From NCBI GenBank assembly GCA_963402885.1, contig OY727103.1:11992085-12056084 (forward strand): 64,000 nt of DNA, written 5' to 3'. Origin of the DNA: Antedon bifida (lineage: Eukaryota; Echinodermata; Crinoidea; Comatulida; Antedonidae). A program made the translations under genes and the position numbers. Of the stretch, positions 25,325-46,680 are shown one piece after another (the stretch's first letter is position 1; every line of letters starts with the position of its first letter). The notes under the pieces were generated by a model. The model saw only the letters and a program-made list of their open reading frames with translations, was not told the origin of the DNA and ran no database searches.

Positions 25325-25795
25325 TTTATTGTGTGCGTACATGATCATGTTGTGTGCGTACATGATCATGTTGTGTGCATACATGATCATGTTGTGTGCG
25401 TACATGATCATGTTGTGTGCGTACATGATCATGTTGTGTGCGTACATGATTATATTGTGTGCGTACATGATTATATTGTGTGCTTACATGATCATGTTGT
25501 GTGCGTACATGATCATGTTGTGTGCGTACATGATCATGTTGTGTGCGTACATGATCATGTTGTGTGCGTACATGATCATGTTGTGTGCGTACATGATCAT
25601 GTTGTGTGCGTACATGATCATGTTGTGTGCATACATGATCATGTTGTGTGCGTACATGATCATGTTGTGTGCGTACATGATCATGTTGTGTGCTTACATG
25701 ATCATGTTGTGTGCGTACATGATCATGTTGTATGCATACATGATCATGTTATGTGCGTACATGATCATGTTGTGTGCGTACATGATCATGTTGAT
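25325..25795. repeat. 20-bp minisatellite with palindromic core in the LRRC74A-like 3' UTR
   Basis: About 23 units of TGTGCGTACATGATCATGTT starting 27 bp after the stop codon. Each unit contains the perfect palindrome ACATGATCATGT. Because 20 is not a multiple of 3 and no unit has a stop, several frames stay open on both strands. These are not genes. Confidence 0.95.
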
Positions 25796-27370
25796 TTGAT
25801 AATCGCTATGCTGTGTCCCCAAGTCTTCCAAAAAGACATTCCAGAAAACATACTGTTTTCTATTTTATAATAATATTAGTCTTTCAATAAGCTACAAGAT
25901 TGTAGCAAGAATATGAATTACCTGTGTGAGAGCAAAGTCAACTCTTTCACCCTCTGTGTGTGTATACTAGGTTTGTTGTGCTAATATTTTAACTTTGTAT
26001 ATTTAATATTTAGAACCAAAGATTACTGAATGCTGTGTGTGAACTATACAATCTGTAACCAAACTTGTCTTTTTGTGTGTGAATAAACTATCAGTTCTTT
26101 CTACATTTACTGTGTTTTGTAATATACATTAAAATCTATTAAATATTATTGTGCCAGTTTGATTGGGAATTTTAAAACTATTATTTAACTTTATATGCAC
26201 CACACTGTATGCAAAAAATGAATTGCAACTGCTATTATAGCCAGTGGAGCCTTCAACTATGAAGTTTGCTCGTAACTATATGGAAGAAGAAGGAGAAGAA
26301 ATCACACAGAAGAAAGATTACAAAAGAGTTAAATCTGAGATAGGATTAATTTTAATAGTTACCAAATGTCCTTTCCTTAATACATAGTTTACAGATACCC
26401 CAATGAATATTAAATATTAAGGACCGCCTTTAGAAATCAACAGGAGAGTGTTGGATATTCTTGGATGAAAAGGTTTAACAAAAAGATATGTAGTAAGTAA
26501 AGATTTTTCATGACATCTGCAAGAAACTGATTCAAAAAAATATAAAACATAAAAAAACAATATTGAAGCACCTAAATAAATGTACACTCCACAAAAAAGC
26601 AACAATATTTACAGCACAATATTGTGTGAACGACACACAGGATTAACACACCATGTTGTCATGACAACAGCAAATAATGACCAGTCTCAAATTAACAATC
26701 AAAATAAATTGAAAATTATTTTTTTTGTTAATCAGAATAAATGTGACAAACATTCCAATGCGCTTCGGTTATCAATCGTATTTGCATGATAATTTGATTT
26801 TAAAATGATATTTCATTTTTTGATATAATTCTATATTGTTATTAACTACACTAAGCATTTTAGTATAAAATGCACATACAAGTATATTGAACATTTAAAG
26901 CAGGCCAAATGTAATAGATCTTAATTTATAAATGTTATACAATCTGAACAATTACAACTCACAGATTAATAAGGTGGGTATTGACTTCTTACCATACATT
27001 TTAGGTCAAATATTATCTCAGTATGCAATGTCAGGGGTCAAGACTTCTTAACATACTCCAAAGATATTTTGTAAATCTTTTAATACACCCTACATGGATG
27101 CATGCAAACAACTTTCAAAATTTGAAAATAGTTTTTTTACTATACTACTATGCTATAGACATTCCCCGAATAGTTCATTACAATCCATACACTGTTACCT
27201 CAGTGTCAATACATAAAGTTTCCACAGTAGAATGAATACTGCAGTTACTGCAGAAACTTTATCTCCTTACTGTAATGTATTACTGTATATTGCTCCTTGA
27301 GTGTGTGAAATTCAACTCACGTTGTCATCAATGCTTCATGCGGTACTCAACACGTGTGCACTTGCGCCCT
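25796..27370. other. Convergent 3' flanks of the LRRC74A-like and DRP1 genes
   Basis: An AT-rich stretch between two converging genes. It holds both 3' UTRs. No open frame with recognisable similarity was seen. Confidence 0.6.
26082..26087 (+). terminator. Candidate polyadenylation signal of the LRRC74A-like gene
   Basis: AATAAA in GTGTGAATAAACTATC, about 780 bp after the stop and beyond the 20-bp array. If used, the whole array is in the mature transcript. Confidence 0.5.
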
Positions 27371-35984
<8,614 letters not shown>

Positions 35985-36012
35985 TTCAGACAAATGTACA
36001 GACAGTAGAAAG

Positions 36013-39000
36013 ATGGTGAATGACATCAAGAGGGCTGTGTTGCTAGGCAAGCTCAACTCTTTGCCAAAAGTACCTTCTAAGATTGTCAGAATCTTTGTTA
36101 GTTCAACATTTGGGGGTGAGTCAGGGGTAGAGGTGGGTTGTCATCAATTAGGGTGAGTGAGTCAGGGGTAGAGGTGGGTTGTCATCATTTGGGGGTGAGT
36201 CAGTCAGGGTAGATGTGGGTTGTCATCAATTGGGGGTGAGTGAGTCAGGGGTAGAGGTGGGTTGTCTTTGCTTGAAGAAGTGAACATTCTCACTATCTGT
36301 TATCTGTGGTGTCTGGACTTAGTGCATTATAATTGGGATGGCAATGCTCAGAAAGAGGACGTTGTTAGGATCTGCGGACCTTGTGCTCTTTGTTTGTGTT
36401 TAATGTTTAAACTGCATATTGCTATCATATGGACTAGCTTGGTGGATCTGCCCCAATGTCCTAACTCCCAGTAATGATATGATTGCAATCAAACCTGAGC
36501 AAAAGTTCAGAAGTTTCTATCACATGATAATAAATATTACTATAAATAAATGTTACCATTAATAGATACTGTGGCAGAGAGGAATATTCTACTTCAGAAG
36601 GCATATCCAACGTTGAAGAAATGGTGTCAAGAAAAAGGCCTAGACTTCCAGGTCGTTGACATGCGATGGGGTGTGAGGGATGAAGTTAACGACGATCACA
36701 TGACGCTGAATATCTGTCTACGTGAGATTGAGAACTGTCAGAACCTATCAGTGGGACCAAATGTGCTGGTAAGTATTCTGATTTGATTTACCGCAACGAA
36801 TCAACAGTATGTTATAAATTTTGATTTATTAACTGTCTGTTTTTTTTAGTTTTTGCTTGGTCAGCGGTATGGCTGGAGACCGAACCCAGCCGCCATTGAT
36901 GCCGTAGAGTTTGAAACCATTTTGAAGTTTGCTAAAGATGATGAGAATGACCATAGTCTTCTTGAGCGTTGGTACCAAAAAGATGACAATTGTGACCCGC
37001 CAGTGTTTGTACTTCAAACTGTCACGCAGGACAGAAAAGACGACTGGATTAGAAACACTAACAATATAAGCATAGCGTTGAGAAAAGCAGTTAAGGGCGC
37101 CATAGCAGCTAATGAAATCGGACAAGACAGAATGAAACATTATTCTATGTCAGGTAATACTTATAATTTAAAAAACAACACTATTTTTTATAATCAGTAG
37201 GCCTAGAATGGATACAGATTAAAAAACAAATTTCTTTTTTTGCTTAGTTACTGAACAGGAGGTCAAGTTTGCCCTAAACACTGACGACCCAGATAATCAC
37301 TGTGTTGCATTCGTAAGAACGCTGAACCATCTGGAAGACAACCTCGAAAACCCTAAAGTTCATAGCTACACAGATTTTCTCAATTCTTCGGAAATTGACA
37401 AAGAAGCACGAGATCTTCTGAGAGAATTCAAAGAAGAGTTTCTTCCTTCTAAGCTGAGTAAGAATAACATTCATAAGTACTTCATAGAGTGGACAAGTGA
37501 GGGAGTAGACGTCACAAACGTCGAACACTATCAATACCTGATCAAACTTTGTACGACGTTTGTAAAAGATGTTAAAGATTTGGTGAAGAAAGGACTCGGA
37601 GAATCCAACCTCTTGGATCTCTGCCAAGACGTACTCTTCATGGAAGTTCTTCATCACAGTAAATTCTGCCTACAGAAATGTAAGAACTTTTGCGGGCGGA
37701 AGGAACTGTTACAAGAGATTGATACTTATCTGTCTAATCCAGCGAAAACGAAGCCACTGGTGATACACGGACCATCAGGTGTTGGAAAGACTTCAGTGAT
37801 GGCAAAAGCTGCGATGGAACAGCAGAATAAAAGAGATTGCCAAACAGTCTTACGATTTCTTGGAACGTCCTCACATACCTCTAATATTTTTCAAGTTATG
37901 CTTTCAATATTTAACCAGATATGTGAAGTGTATAACCTAACTATTCCATCTAGCGTCAACTTGAAGAGATTTGCGGATCTTGTGAAATACTTTCCGGTTT
38001 TACTTCAACACGTTTCAGATGTTGCTAAAGACAAACCATTAATCATTCTATTAGATTCGCTTGATCAGCTTCAGCCCGCATTTGATGCTTACGAGGTAAA
38101 ATGGCTGCCGAAAAAATGTCCGCCTAACGTCAAGATAATTCTGTCCACATTGCCAGATGCGTCAAATATTTTGGATGAGCTGAAAGAGTGGATTGTAGAT
38201 GAGGAGTGCTTTATGGCAGTGAAACCATTGCCAGATGATACTGGAGAGGAGATCCTAAACTCCTGGATGGCTAGTATTACCAGAACAGTTACTCAAGAAC
38301 AGTCTATCGTTATAAGAAAAGGTTTGTGATTGTTTAAATTTATTGGTATTATTAGTTTAGTGTTAAATTACATGAAAGTCAATTCATTCTCAACTTTATA
38401 TTACTTTACTAGTGTTTGCAATGGAAACCATAAAACAAAATTTAGTTGTACACCAAAAACTATTATTCTTGTTTATGGCTTATTGTAATCTCCACACACA
38501 ATCAAATTATTATTATTTAAGTATATATGTATATATAGTGTAATATGTTGTGTGAAATAAACTGAAACTAGTGTGTAGTATATCAATAACTAACCTGAAT
38601 ATAACTACTGTATTACTACAGCATTCCAGCAATGTCCACAGCCTATCTTCTTAAAGTTGGTTTTTGAAGAAGCACGGCGTTGGAAGTCATACACTGCTGT
38701 GGAAGACAGCGATCTGGCGTACACGGTACGGGAAGCTATTTGGCAACTGTTTGACCGTCTGGAAAGACAATTTGGAAAGACTGTGGTTTCACATGCAATG
38801 GGCTACATAAGTGCATCAAGGTAATAATAATAGTATGCTAATTTTTTGGTAGTGTAAATGCGCCCTAAATTAATTCTATGACGTTATGTTTTTAGCATAA
38901 TATAAGGGTAAATTTTAAATCTATTTACTTTATTATTTATTAATAGAAATGGAGTGACTGAGGGTGAATTGGAAGATATCTTATCAATTGATGATGAAGT

Positions 39001-42000
39001 CCTAGATGAAATATACCAGTACTGGTCGCCGCCAAACCCTGACGTAGTCAGACTACCCCCTCTACTGTGGGCGCGCCTTCATAATGAGATACGAGAGTAT
39101 ATGGTAAACCGTGAGGCAGATGGAAGGACTGTTATGGTCCTCTATCATAGGTTAGTGCTTTACATTGTCTTATAACTTTAGGCATTCAATTCTGCCATAC
39201 AAAATTATGATCACTTTATAATAAATAAATCAATTAAAATAATTACTTTTTGTATGCGGCAGGCAATTTATTGAAGCATCAAGAGACAAGTACTTGCTAG
39301 ATGACAAGGAGAGATGCGCTCGGCATCAGCTGTTTGTAGATTTCTTCTTGGGTACCTGGAGTGGAAATCAAAAGAAGGTAAAATAATCATTTACTCTGAA
39401 ACATACAGCCTTGAATATTTGTTAATGCCACTGTCACACACAGACAAGAGGGCCCCTTGATATGTTGCATACGTTGTTCAGGGTCACCCTCTATATAAGG
39501 TGAAATAAAAATAAAATAAAAGTGGTTTTTCACTAATAAAGTTGTCTTTCTTTTCAACAGACTCTAATTCTGAACCAACGTAAAGAAACTTTAGAAGCCT
39601 ACAGGAACGTCTCGCATCAACCAATCATGTTTAAGAATGTGTTCAATTATCGAAAGTTAAATGAACTTCCGTATCATATGCTCCATGCTGAAAACGAGGA
39701 GCAAATGATAAAGGTACGTACTTAATTTTAAAACTTAAAAGGAATTTGTTACAAGTGTACATACTTAATTTTGAGTATACGACTAACAATTGCAATGGTA
39801 AAACGGAACACAATATAAGTAAATTAATAGCTGCATAATCTCTCCTTTTTTAGCACATTCTTGGAAACTTTGACTTCCTGTATTCCTGGGTAGAAGCTTA
39901 CACACCACAACATGTCATAGAAGAAATGGATATGATTATTGCTTACCCAACTACAAGTGAACAACTTATAGTAGAGCTGCGGCTTGTTCAGGATCTGCTC
40001 AGGTGAGATTTGGAATAAAGTCTGTCGTTAGAAGCGGTGCTAACATTAACAAACAAACCTAACAGAAAAGAATAGAAAGAATCATTTTATTGTAATGTTA
40101 AATTTTTTGAAAATTTTTTTTTTTTAATTAGATTAGTGAAGCCAACGTTAGAATACGCAATAATTCTAAAACAATCAAATTGTCTAGCAACCGACGTACT
40201 CGGGCGAATGTTGCATTTTGCTGACACGCATACATGCATTATAAAGTCCTTGTTAGAGGGCGCTACTAGATGGTGTCAGAACTATCATAAGCAGGTGGTG
40301 TATGCTACGCGTAGTTGCTACCCTTCTCCCGGAGGCCCACACAGAGCAACTCTGGTTGGACATGCAGGTAAAAGCAACACATTTATATAAGATAGACAAA
40401 AACAGAATGATTAGATACAGAGATCTCTCTACAATTGTCAATTATCTCATGCACTTTGTTTTCCTTTTAGGAAATATACTAGATATTGTGGCAAATGAGG
40501 AAGGCACTTTGGCGGTGAGTGCAAGTGAGGACGGTACTGCTAGGCTCTGGGATCTAATGGACGGTGAACCAATATTGACCTTCACAGGTCATTCAGGTCA
40601 ATATCTCCATTAACATTATACTCTCAAATTTGAATATTGTACTGTATACTTACAATTAAAACTAAGTTTGAGAATATGCAATGTTAAAATAAACTTTTGC
40701 TCTTATAGGACCAGTTCACTGTGTCGCCATGTCTTCTGATTCTGCCTATCTTGTCTCAGGATCTGCTGATAACTCTCTCAGAGTCTGGGATGTCGATTCT
40801 GGCGAAGAGCTCCGGGTGATCAAAGAAGATCATTCATCATACACCAATCATTCAGTACTTTGTATATCACATGACTCTAGCAAGATTATCTCCGCATCCA
40901 ATGAGATCATCAATGTAAGGATGAATCTGAAATATTAAAAATTGAGAGACAACAATTAGGAATTAAAGTTTTGTTTTTCAATAAATCAAAACATTGTTGC
41001 AAGTTGTGTTATATTATCAGTTTTAATATTTATTGCTATAGGTTTATGAATTGAGTTCAGGTGTTGAAATACATCGTTTAACAGGTCATAGTTCACCAGT
41101 CTCATCAATATTCATAAGCAAGGATGACACGATACTGGTTAGTGGATCTGATGATAAAAGTGTCAAAGTTTGGTCAGTTGCTACAGGCAACCTGCTAGCA
41201 GACAAGAAGGAGTTTGATGGCGAAGTGTCAAAGGTCGTCATGACTGATGACGGACATATTCTTGCTGGGGACAAAGTTGGAGGATTGAAAGTAAGTATTT
41301 GATGAAATTAATTGAGGAAAAAAGATTGAATGCAGTTGAGAAAACGATTGAAATTAAAGAACTGTAATCATTACTAATCGTTTTTTCGTAATTTCTACAG
41401 ATTTTCTCAACTTCAAAAATTGAAGAAAGTGAGATTGAGGTGAGCCTAAAGCATGTGATGCAAACACCAGATAATGCTATGGTGTACTCTGTGTGTGCTA
41501 GCAACAACTCCAGGTGGATGGTGGTGGCAGCAGACATGAATGTTCTCGTCTATAGTGTTGAGGACGGCAGCTTACAACATACGCTTACAGGTAACATATT
41601 GTATTGGTAAATAAAGTGCTATAGTACATTTATTTAATATCACCACAATCCTTCAGAAGAAGAATCTTAAGGTCAACTCAGACAGCGGTGTACGACAAGG
41701 CCCAACGAAACGTCTGGACTCGTCGGTGCTGTCTGAGTTAAATCCCAACAAGATGAGTCGTCTTGAGATAGCGTCAGGCGTAGTTTTTATGTCGTCGCGA
41801 GAACTTTAAACATGTTTAATTTCCTCCTCGTCGTACGACACTATCTGAGTTGGCTTTAGGACGTGTTAAATAAACTACAATGTTGATTGCGTTCTAATTT
41901 TACGATCCATGCTATTTTTGTATCTGATTTAAAATTTGTTTTTGTTGCTAGGGCATGAAGGCATAATTGATTGCGTTGCTGTTACGTATTCAGATAAGTA

Positions 42001-43594
42001 CATAGTGTCAGGAGCGCGAGACAGCATTATGAATGTGTGGGATTTGGCAACTGGCCAACTTTTTGAAAGTCTTGAAGGCCAACAAGTTGAAGTCTCCAAC
42101 TTTGCTTTGACAGGCGACATTGTCATATCTACCTCAATCGTTTCGCAGTACATCAAATTGTGGAGTACGGAAGAAAAGTACATCTCTCATTTCAATCTCT
42201 TTTTTCGGGATCAGTCTGGTGTTATCGCCGTCACAAGAGACAAGAAGTTTGTCTTGCATTATTCCGCAAACCCACCTGAAATAGTAGTCTGGTGTTGTGA
42301 GGCTAGAAAACCTGTACAGAGTCAGTACAAGCATACATGCAATGTTAACACCATTATGACATGCTCCAATAACATCACAGCGTTGTCGGGTGACGTAGAG
42401 GGTGTATTTCTGATATGGAACATAAACACGACAGATGCTATTTCACGACACGAGTTTGAAGATTGTATCCGCCATATTGCTATCCGAAAGGACGATAAAT
42501 TTGCCGCAGTAGCACTTAAAAATAAAATATCATTATGGGATATGGAAACTCATTCGGTTGTAAAAACATGGACGCCACTACAAAGCGAAAATGAAACAAT
42601 CGAATGTGTTCTACTTACAAGTGACAACCAAGTGATCTGTGGTTTAAACACTGGTGTTGTGTTAGTGTTAGGAGATGACGACACTAAGACATTGTCACAG
42701 TGTAAGTCATCTGTCACAAGCTTAGCACTAAGTCCGAGTGAAGATGTCCTTGCTGTTGGGTCTCTTGATACATGTGTGCCAGTTTGGGATTGGAGAGCTG
42801 CAACATTAATAAAAATTATAGACGGTGTAAGTATTTAAGACTAATATAATATACTAAGAAGAAACAGTGTTAAGGAATATACTAATAATGGTGATACAAC
42901 ATCCTGTGGTTTGACTTAATAGTGTTCTTAATATTATCGGTCTTTGCTACCGTACTTACAGTATATGAATCAATTGTTGTTTTATAGTTTATCTATCTTT
43001 CTAATTTTCACATCTATTTAGACATTTAAAATGGTTTCCATGGCGTTTACCGAAGATGGACGCTACTTAGTAACTGGTTCATCAGACAAGGTAAGAATTT
43101 CTCAATAATTAAATGTAGTGCCTCAAAAAATATAATTCCAAAACATCCATAAAGTACAAAGAAAAAATTACTTTTTTCAATTGTAGTTGATACGCGTTTG
43201 GCAGATGAGCGATGGTGCCTTCTACATGTCTCACTACATCTACTCTGACCTGGTTACCATGGTAATTCAGGATAATGAGGTCATTGGTGGTACAAGATAT
43301 GGACAACCAATCGTCCTAGCGATCCACGAGAAACCGACAGAAGTTCTTGAAGTGACCCCTGGTTTGTCCAGTGCAGATGGTTTTCTTGACTCGCAGCGGT
43401 CAGATGATCTGCCACCAATCGATACCTCTAACAAATCTGAGGAAGAAGCTAAAACAAATGCAATAATTGAAAAGGAGACTGAATTAGAAAAAAGTACAAG
43501 TAAAGAATCTTTTACCGAAACAGAAGCTCAGGAAGAGTTATCAAAACCACCAAAGAAAAAGAAACGCAATTCACAAGTTTGCTGTGTGCTGTGA
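36013..43594 (+). CDS. NWD1/2-like: NWD-family protein: DUF4062-like, NACHT and WD40 repeats, CaaX terminus
   Basis: Exons: 36013-36115 (exon opens at 35985), 36566-36768, 36850-37153, 37248-38321, 38622-38820, 38947-39150, 39263-39377, 39561-39713, 39854-40002, 40132-40367, 40471-40596, 40709-40914, 41042-41290, 41401-41590, 41952-42826, 43022-43090, 43187-43594; 1620 residues, all in phase. The N-terminus carries IVRIFVSSTF, VVDMRWGVRDE and FLLGQRYGWRP (DUF4062-like). The NACHT has Walker A GPSGVGKTS near residue 378 and an acidic Walker B (LIILLDSLDQ) near 469. From about 905 to 1500 there are roughly 14 WD40 blades, enough for two propellers. The tail is acidic, then PPKKKKRNSQVCCVL. CCVL fits a CaaX box for geranylgeranylation. 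Relatives are scaffold-like STAND ATPases. The ATG at 36013 is the likely start; an upstream coding exon is not excluded. Confidence 0.92.
36101..36266. repeat. About 40-bp array copying an NWD-like exon end and splice donor
   Basis: Units of CA(A/T)TTGGGGGTGAGTCAG followed by GGGTAGAGGTGGGTTGTCAT. The first donor, at 36116, is the true end of exon 35985-36115. Copies of GTGAGT fall at about 36153, 36195 and 36236. Confidence 0.9.
41667..41859. mobile_element. MITE in an NWD-like intron
   Basis: The left end TAAGGTCAACTCAGACAGCG, then GTGTACGAC, is mirrored by GTCGTACGACACTATCTGAG then TTGGCTTTAGG at the right. There are several mismatches and repeated internal CGTCG words. No coding capacity. 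Confidence 0.75.
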
Positions 43595-43880
43595 ACAGCA
43601 ATAAAACATGTATAGTAGTGTCTTGTCTAAGTCGTCATTCTCTACTAAACTTACTAAATAAGAATAAGAACAAAACTGGTTTGATAGAAATGCGAGATAC
43701 AGTACAGTGCCAAATCCCATTGTTAGTACCATATGGTGCCATTAGTTGGCACAGTACGATCACATCACATCATTTGTAATATTTTAAATGCAATACTTTT
43801 TATTCAAATTGTAAATTAGTGTAGTAGTAGTTTAATGTATTTTAACAATCAGTTAATATTTATATAATTTTAATATAATA

Positions 43881-43886
43881 AATAAA
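43881..43886 (+). terminator. Candidate polyadenylation signal of the NWD-like gene
   Basis: AATAAA in ATAATAAATAAAGTATTTAA, about 290 bp after the stop codon. Confidence 0.55.
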
Positions 43887-44736
43887 GTATTTAAGAGATT
43901 GTGAAGTGAATTCAATAGCAGAGAAAATAAATATGTTATTTTTGTATTAAATTCTACAGTACTGTCAGAATACAAAAAAGGAAATTTGCAATTATTCTTG
44001 TCTGTCTTATTTTACCTTTTGACAAATGAACCCACAAAGATATTTTATGCGACGTCTGACTGGTTTAAAAGTATCAATAATTTAAGCTCATCCAATTTCA
44101 TGTTTCATGCAGCCTATAAATAAAATTTAAAAAGGATAGTCATTGAATAGAAATATTATAACATAATTAAGATTACAGTATACAATTAATATGTAGTAAT
44201 ATGGTTTGCAGTACACATGTTACTTCAAAGGAAATAAAACAAGGTTGAGAGACTTCTCAACAACCATTACGACATTCTAAATCTTTAAAAACAATACAAA
44301 TAAATAATTTATATAGATTCTCACCTTGATAACATTAAGAAAACAATATGAAGTATTTAATGATAAATAAAACACAAAAAGTTCTTTTAAAACAACTTTA
44401 GCGGAAAATGTAGGGCACCTCTAAGCGCTGAACAATCAACAGAAAAAATAATAATACACAGAGCTACTGTATGGTAAAAATATTGATGATTAATATTGAG
44501 AACAATACCAACAGACAAGAACTTTAAACATTGTATTCATGATTTATTATATTTTCTATTCAGTTTTTTCACATTTACACTTAGTTCAATATTAAGACTT
44601 AAGACACGATATTAGAATAGATAATTCAGATAACATAGAGAGGCTACAGTTTGCTGGATATTGTAAAGGTGCGAGGGAAGAGTAGTGTTCAAGCTGGTGA
44701 CCAATCCAGGGCAAAGGTCAATTAGACAAGAAAAGC
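43887..44736. other. Convergent 3' flanks of the NWD-like gene and ZNF-1
   Basis: AT-rich sequence with no supported gene. TTTATT at 44543 could be the minus-strand AATAAA of ZNF-1. Confidence 0.5.
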
Positions 44737-45000
44737 GCTGATATTTGTGGATTTGCTGCAAAAAGATACAGGCTTCATTGTTGAAGAAATACAGACATGA
44801 ATGCAGGATTGAAGGAATGGAGGTCCATCGCTGATGTCCTTCCGAAGACAAGTGCGGACATTTGTGGATTTGCTGCAAAAGAATACAAGCTTCATTGTTG
44901 AAGAAATACAGACATGATGTACATATGCAGGATTGAAGGAAAGGAGGTCCATCGCTGAAGTCCATCACCGAGGTCCATCGCTGATATCCATCGGAAGACA
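44737..45000. repeat. About 125-bp tandem duplication in the ZNF-1 3' flank
   Basis: Two copies of ATTTGTGGATTTGCTGCAAA, TTCATTGTTGAAGAAATACA, GCAGGATTGAAGGAA and GGAGGTCCATCGCTGA in that order. The second copy ends in extra TCCATCGCTGA units. The long minus-strand open frame across it is a by-product. Confidence 0.85.
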
Positions 45001-45043
45001 AGATGCTGGATAGATAAATCAAATTTAAGCGTGGTACAAAATC

Positions 45044-46543
45044 TTATTCTTTAAATTGAGAATCTTCTGGATGAATTAATAAATGTTTTTTTAAATAACT
45101 ACTGTGCCTAAATCTAATTCCACAGTGTTTACACACATACGGCATCTCTCCAGTGTGTAGACGCCAATGTCTCTTTAAAGCACTACAATAAGTGAATTTT
45201 TTCCCACAATGTTCACACTCAAACGGCTTCTCGTCAGAATGTATTCTTGAATGTTTTTTTAAATCACCCATTTGATTAAATTTCTTTCCGCAATGTTCGC
45301 ATTCATGTCGTTTTTCTCCAGTGTGTATCAACAAATGCGCTTTCAGATTACTGCTTTGTCTAAATTTCTTGCCACAAAGCTCGCATTCAAACGGTTTCTC
45401 GCCTGTGTGGATTCTCAAATGCGATTTTAAATTACTGTTAAGATTGAAAGCTTTTCCACATAGGTCACATTTATATGGTTTTTCTTTGGCATGTTTTCTT
45501 AAATGTCTTTTCAAAGCACAGTGGTGAATAAATGTAAGCTCACAATGTTTACATTCAAATGCCATTTCTTGTTTATAAATTCTTAAATGTTTTTTTAAGT
45601 AACTGGCATCTTTAAACTTCTGTCCGCAATGTTCGCATTCATACGGCGTCTCTCCCGAATGTATTGTTAAATGTCTTTTTAAGGAACTACTGTTGACAAA
45701 CTTTTTATCACACTGTTCGCATTCAAACGGCTTCTCCCCAGTGTGTTTCATTATGTGTGTTTTCAATATATTTCTGTGGTTAAACCTCTGTCCGCACAGT
45801 TCACATTCATAAGGCATTTCTCCTGTGTGTATTCTCAAATGGGATTTCAAATGACTATTGAGGTTAAATGCTTTACCACATTGTTCGCATTTGAATGGTT
45901 TTTCTCCTGTGTGTATTCTCAAATGTCTTTTTAATCCGCTACTATGATAAAATGCTTTCCCGCATTCTTCACATTTAAATGGTGTCTCTCCTGTATGTGT
46001 TCTCAGATGTATTTTCAAATGCCCCATCTGGTTACATTTCTTTCCACAATGTTCGCATTCATACGGTCTTTCTCCGGTGTGTAATCTTAAATGTCGTTTC
46101 AAAGTCCCACTTTTATTAAACCGTTTACCGCAATGTTCACATTCAAATGGTTTCTCTCCCGTATGTATTCTTAAATGTGATTTATAATTGCAACTTTTTA
46201 AAAATTGTTTCCCACAATGTTCACATTCAAATGATCTTTTCGATGTATGTGTTTTTAAATGTCTTTTCAAAGCTTTCCTTTCATTGAAACTTTTCTCACA
46301 ATGTTCACATTCAAAAACATTAACTGCATGTTGTTTTGTAAGGTGCACCATTAAATCTTTTTGTTCATCAAATATAGACCCACATCGTTCACACTGAACT
46401 TGGTCTGTAGTTGAGTGGATTTCCATATGTATTTCTAAGTCATTTAACAGGAATTTTTCGCCACAGTATTCACACTTATATTTTGTTGTTGAATTTAATT
46501 CCGAAGGTGTTCCTGTAAAGCTATCTTCTTGAGATCCATCCAT
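45044..46543 (-). CDS. C2H2 zinc-finger protein, 17 fingers (ZNF-1)
   Basis: A single large coding exon of 499 residues from ATG 46543, with an AG acceptor upstream at 46579. The open frame extends back to that acceptor, so an upstream coding exon is possible; I could not find one. Seventeen C2H2 fingers with the consensus ECEHCGKKF...LK.HLRIH are joined mainly by TGEKPF-type linkers. Finger 1 is short and finger 11 has Tyr in place of the last His (HLRIY), so it may not fold normally. No KRAB, BTB or SCAN domain was seen. Probable DNA-binding regulator; the target is unknown. Confidence 0.93.
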   Translation of the reverse strand: MDGSQEDSFTGTPSELNSTTKYKCEYCGEKFLLNDLEIHMEIHSTTDQVQCERCGSIFDEQKDLMVHLTKQHAVNVFECEHCEKSFNERKALKRHLKTHTSKRSFECEHCGKQFLKSCNYKSHLRIHTGEKPFECEHCGKRFNKSGTLKRHLRLHTGERPYECEHCGKKCNQMGHLKIHLRTHTGETPFKCEECGKAFYHSSGLKRHLRIHTGEKPFKCEQCGKAFNLNSHLKSHLRIHTGEMPYECELCGQRFNHRNILKTHIMKHTGEKPFECEQCDKKFVNSSSLKRHLTIHSGETPYECEHCGQKFKDASYLKKHLRIYKQEMAFECKHCELTFIHHCALKRHLRKHAKEKPYKCDLCGKAFNLNSNLKSHLRIHTGEKPFECELCGKKFRQSSNLKAHLLIHTGEKRHECEHCGKKFNQMGDLKKHSRIHSDEKPFECEHCGKKFTYCSALKRHWRLHTGEMPYVCKHCGIRFRHSSYLKKHLLIHPEDSQFKE

Positions 46544-46611
46544 TTCACTGCCTCCATCATCAGGTGAGTTTGTTACTTCTAAATGAAACCAACACTCTCC
46601 TCCTAATCAAT

Positions 46612-46680
46612 TTGTGAGGGTCCCTAACGATCAGCTTCGTCTGGATGGACCACCCTCGTAAAATACTGTTGAAATAAATA
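46612..46680 (+). repeat. Dispersed repeat family B, copy 2
   Basis: TGTGAGGGTCCCTAACGATC...TCTGGATGGACCACCCTC, GTAAAATACTGTTGAAATAAA matches the copy at 32891-32957 in opposite orientation. It lies about 35 bp upstream of the ZNF-1 coding exon. Confidence 0.75.

Noticed and set aside
25331..25870. Open frames with MCAYMI and VHDHVVC repeats on both strands
   Set aside because: All arise from the 20-bp palindromic array in the 3' UTR; no independent coding signal.
44612..45022. 136-codon minus-strand frame downstream of ZNF-1
   Set aside because: It spans a 125-bp tandem duplication in the 3' flank; no family match and no splice context.
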